From Bacillota bacterium (GTDB lineage Bacteria > Bacillota > Clostridia > Acetivibrionales > DSM-1351), in the NCBI GenBank assembly GCA_023393115.1, contig JAEWMS010000087.1, positions 15,641 through 79,640 of the forward strand: a DNA stretch of 64,000 bases. Reading direction: 5' to 3'. Below, one piece after another: positions 62,944 through 64,000 of this stretch (positions within the stretch are counted from its first letter, which is position 1; each line of letters opens with the position of its first letter). Both the position numbers and the translations under genes were made by a program. The notes under the pieces were generated by a model, which saw only the letters and a list, made by a program, of their open reading frames with translations, was not told the DNA's origin and searched no databases.

Positions 62944-63795
62944 ATGAGGAAACGAATAACTGATTTTTTACTGATTAATCTAGGATTGCTGTTGGTGGGT
63001 ATTGGTATCTGTCTGTTTAAAGTCCCTAATCATTTTGCTACCGGCGGTGTCAGCGGATTAGCCATAATATCCACCAGCTTCTTTCCTCAAATTGATGTTG
63101 GACCAATGATGCTTATTATTAATATCGTTCTTATTTTGGTCGGGTACTTTTTTCTCGGCTCTGATTTCGGTTCAAAAACTGTTTACTCAAGCTTTGCTCT
63201 ATCGGGCATCGTATGGCTTATTCAAAAAATATTTCCTTTGAATAAGCCCTTAACCGACGATATGCTGCTGGAACTGGTGTATTCGATAATTTTTCCCGCT
63301 GTCGGCTCGGCAATTGTTTTCAACTGTAACGCCTCAACCGGGGGTACTGATATTGTTGCAAAAATTCTAAGCAAATACACCAAGCTTAACATTGGTAAAA
63401 CTCTTCTCATTACCGACTTTTTAATAGCTCTTGGAGCCGGAGCAGTTTTTGGTGTAAAAATCGGTTTATATTCAGTACTGGGTCTGATAATAAAAGCCTT
63501 TATGATTGATTTCGTTATTGAAGGCTTAAACGTCAGCAAGCAAATGACCATTATAAGTTCCAAACATCAGGAAATCCGTGATTACATTGTAAACCAACTC
63601 CAACGCGGTGCTACTATCTACAAGGCTGAAGGTGCCTTTACCCATCAGCCTGAAACTGTTATTTCCACTACAGTAAGCCGTAGACAGGCACTTAAGCTTC
63701 GTTCTTATATAAGAAGTATTGATTCTCAAGCCTTCATAACAATAAACAATACCTCTGAAACTATAGGCAAAGGCTTTAGAAGCATTGACAATTGA
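62944..63795 (+). CDS. YitT/DUF2179 family membrane protein (second copy)
   Basis: 283 residues with the same plan as the gene at 16250: five to six membrane helices with KVPNHFATGGVSGLAII and NCNASTGGTDIVAKIL. A C-terminal DUF2179 domain follows (ISSKHQEIRDYIVNQLQRGATIYK, then VSRRQALKLRSYIRSID). The two copies differ enough to be separate paralogues. AAGGAG precedes the ATG. It follows the small membrane protein by 20 bases. Function not established. Confidence 0.88.
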   Translation: MRKRITDFLLINLGLLLVGIGICLFKVPNHFATGGVSGLAIISTSFFPQIDVGPMMLIINIVLILVGYFFLGSDFGSKTVYSSFALSGIVWLIQKIFPLNKPLTDDMLLELVYSIIFPAVGSAIVFNCNASTGGTDIVAKILSKYTKLNIGKTLLITDFLIALGAGAVFGVKIGLYSVLGLIIKAFMIDFVIEGLNVSKQMTIISSKHQEIRDYIVNQLQRGATIYKAEGAFTHQPETVISTTVSRRQALKLRSYIRSIDSQAFITINNTSETIGKGFRSIDN

Positions 63796-63876
63796 TATAC
63801 TCTCTGAGCTTCAACCTTCCGATATACCCTCTATGGTAACAACCAAGGAGTTAGCAACTAGTTATTTAATGATAAT

Positions 63877-64000
63877 CGAGTAGGAGGCGGTGACTAACCG
63901 CCGTCCTCTCACAGCACCGTGCAAACCGTTCGGTACACGGCGCTTTCAATAGTTGACGTGCACTAACTGGTATGCATTGGCTAAGTCATAAAAGCCACTG
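63877..64000 (-). mobile_element. 3' end of a second group II intron (runs off the window)
   Basis: The minus strand at about 63944-63912 reads as a group II intron domain V (GCGCCGTGTACCGAACGGTT, then GCACGGTGC). GTGAGAGGACGGCGGTTAGT and a domain VI hairpin ending CCTCCTACTCGAT near 63877 follow. This 3' end differs from that of the first intron, so it is an independent insertion. The rest, including any RT gene, lies beyond the right edge. Confidence 0.75.

Overview
The window looks like a chromosome segment from a low-GC, spore-forming, anaerobic Firmicute. It carries spoIIE, a spoVB-like flippase and a Spo0E-like phosphatase, a catalytic carbon monoxide dehydrogenase, an alr-mazEF cluster in the Bacillus/Clostridium order, CtsR operators, and strong sigma-A promoters with GGAGG ribosome sites. 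This fits clostridia of the Ruminiclostridium type, but the species is inference; nothing here names it.

Layout. 1-8.1 kb (minus strand) is signal transduction: a cheY-cheA-cheW-receptor operon behind a perfect promoter, and a second unit of GGDEF/EAL protein, receptor and a 51-residue Spo0E-like gene. 8.3-11.9 kb is a two-component pair with an unusual ABC-substrate-binding-like sensor. It is divergent from a solitary cooS (12.1-14.3 kb), with a Rex-like palindrome between them. 14.4-19.7 kb holds another chemoreceptor, a YitT protein and a polar amino acid ABC transporter. 19.9-28.4 kb holds cell-envelope and housekeeping genes (TagA-type glycosyltransferase, FAD protein, mazEF, alr, nnr). 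28.6-36 kb is a plus-strand surface polysaccharide cluster (pyruvyl transferase, flippase, FrhB-like protein, glycosyltransferase, DUF4330, O-antigen ligase). 36-42.5 kb has nudC, hsp20 under two CtsR boxes, a spoVB-like gene, two wall hydrolases and dusB. 42.7-46.1 kb is a LemA/lipoprotein operon divergent from a LytTR regulator and GHKL sensor, with repeated LytTR-like sites between them.

46.1-57.6 kb is accessory DNA next to an intact tRNA-Arg(CCG). It contains a group II intron between two convergent terminators, two ~160-bp direct repeats that each carry the 21-nt tRNA 3' end, a degenerate second tRNA-Arg copy, a frameshifted tyrosine integrase and an intact IS1182-like element. Between the direct repeats lies a tight three-gene operon: a C5-cytosine DNA methyltransferase, an 805-residue protein with a MORC/MutL/Hsp90-like ATPase at the N terminus and a histidine-kinase-type ATPase at the C terminus, and a response-regulator receiver fused to a helical domain carrying an R-x4-H (RNTLAH) motif typical of HEPN ribonucleases. 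No restriction nuclease is present. I read this as a candidate, possibly undescribed, phosphorelay-controlled defence or abortive-infection system on a tRNA-targeted island.

57.6-64 kb returns to core genes: two unknown proteins, spoIIE behind a 21-bp-spaced Spo0A-type promoter, a DUF2798 protein behind a structured terminator leader, a small membrane protein, a second YitT gene and the 3' end of a second group II intron running off the window.
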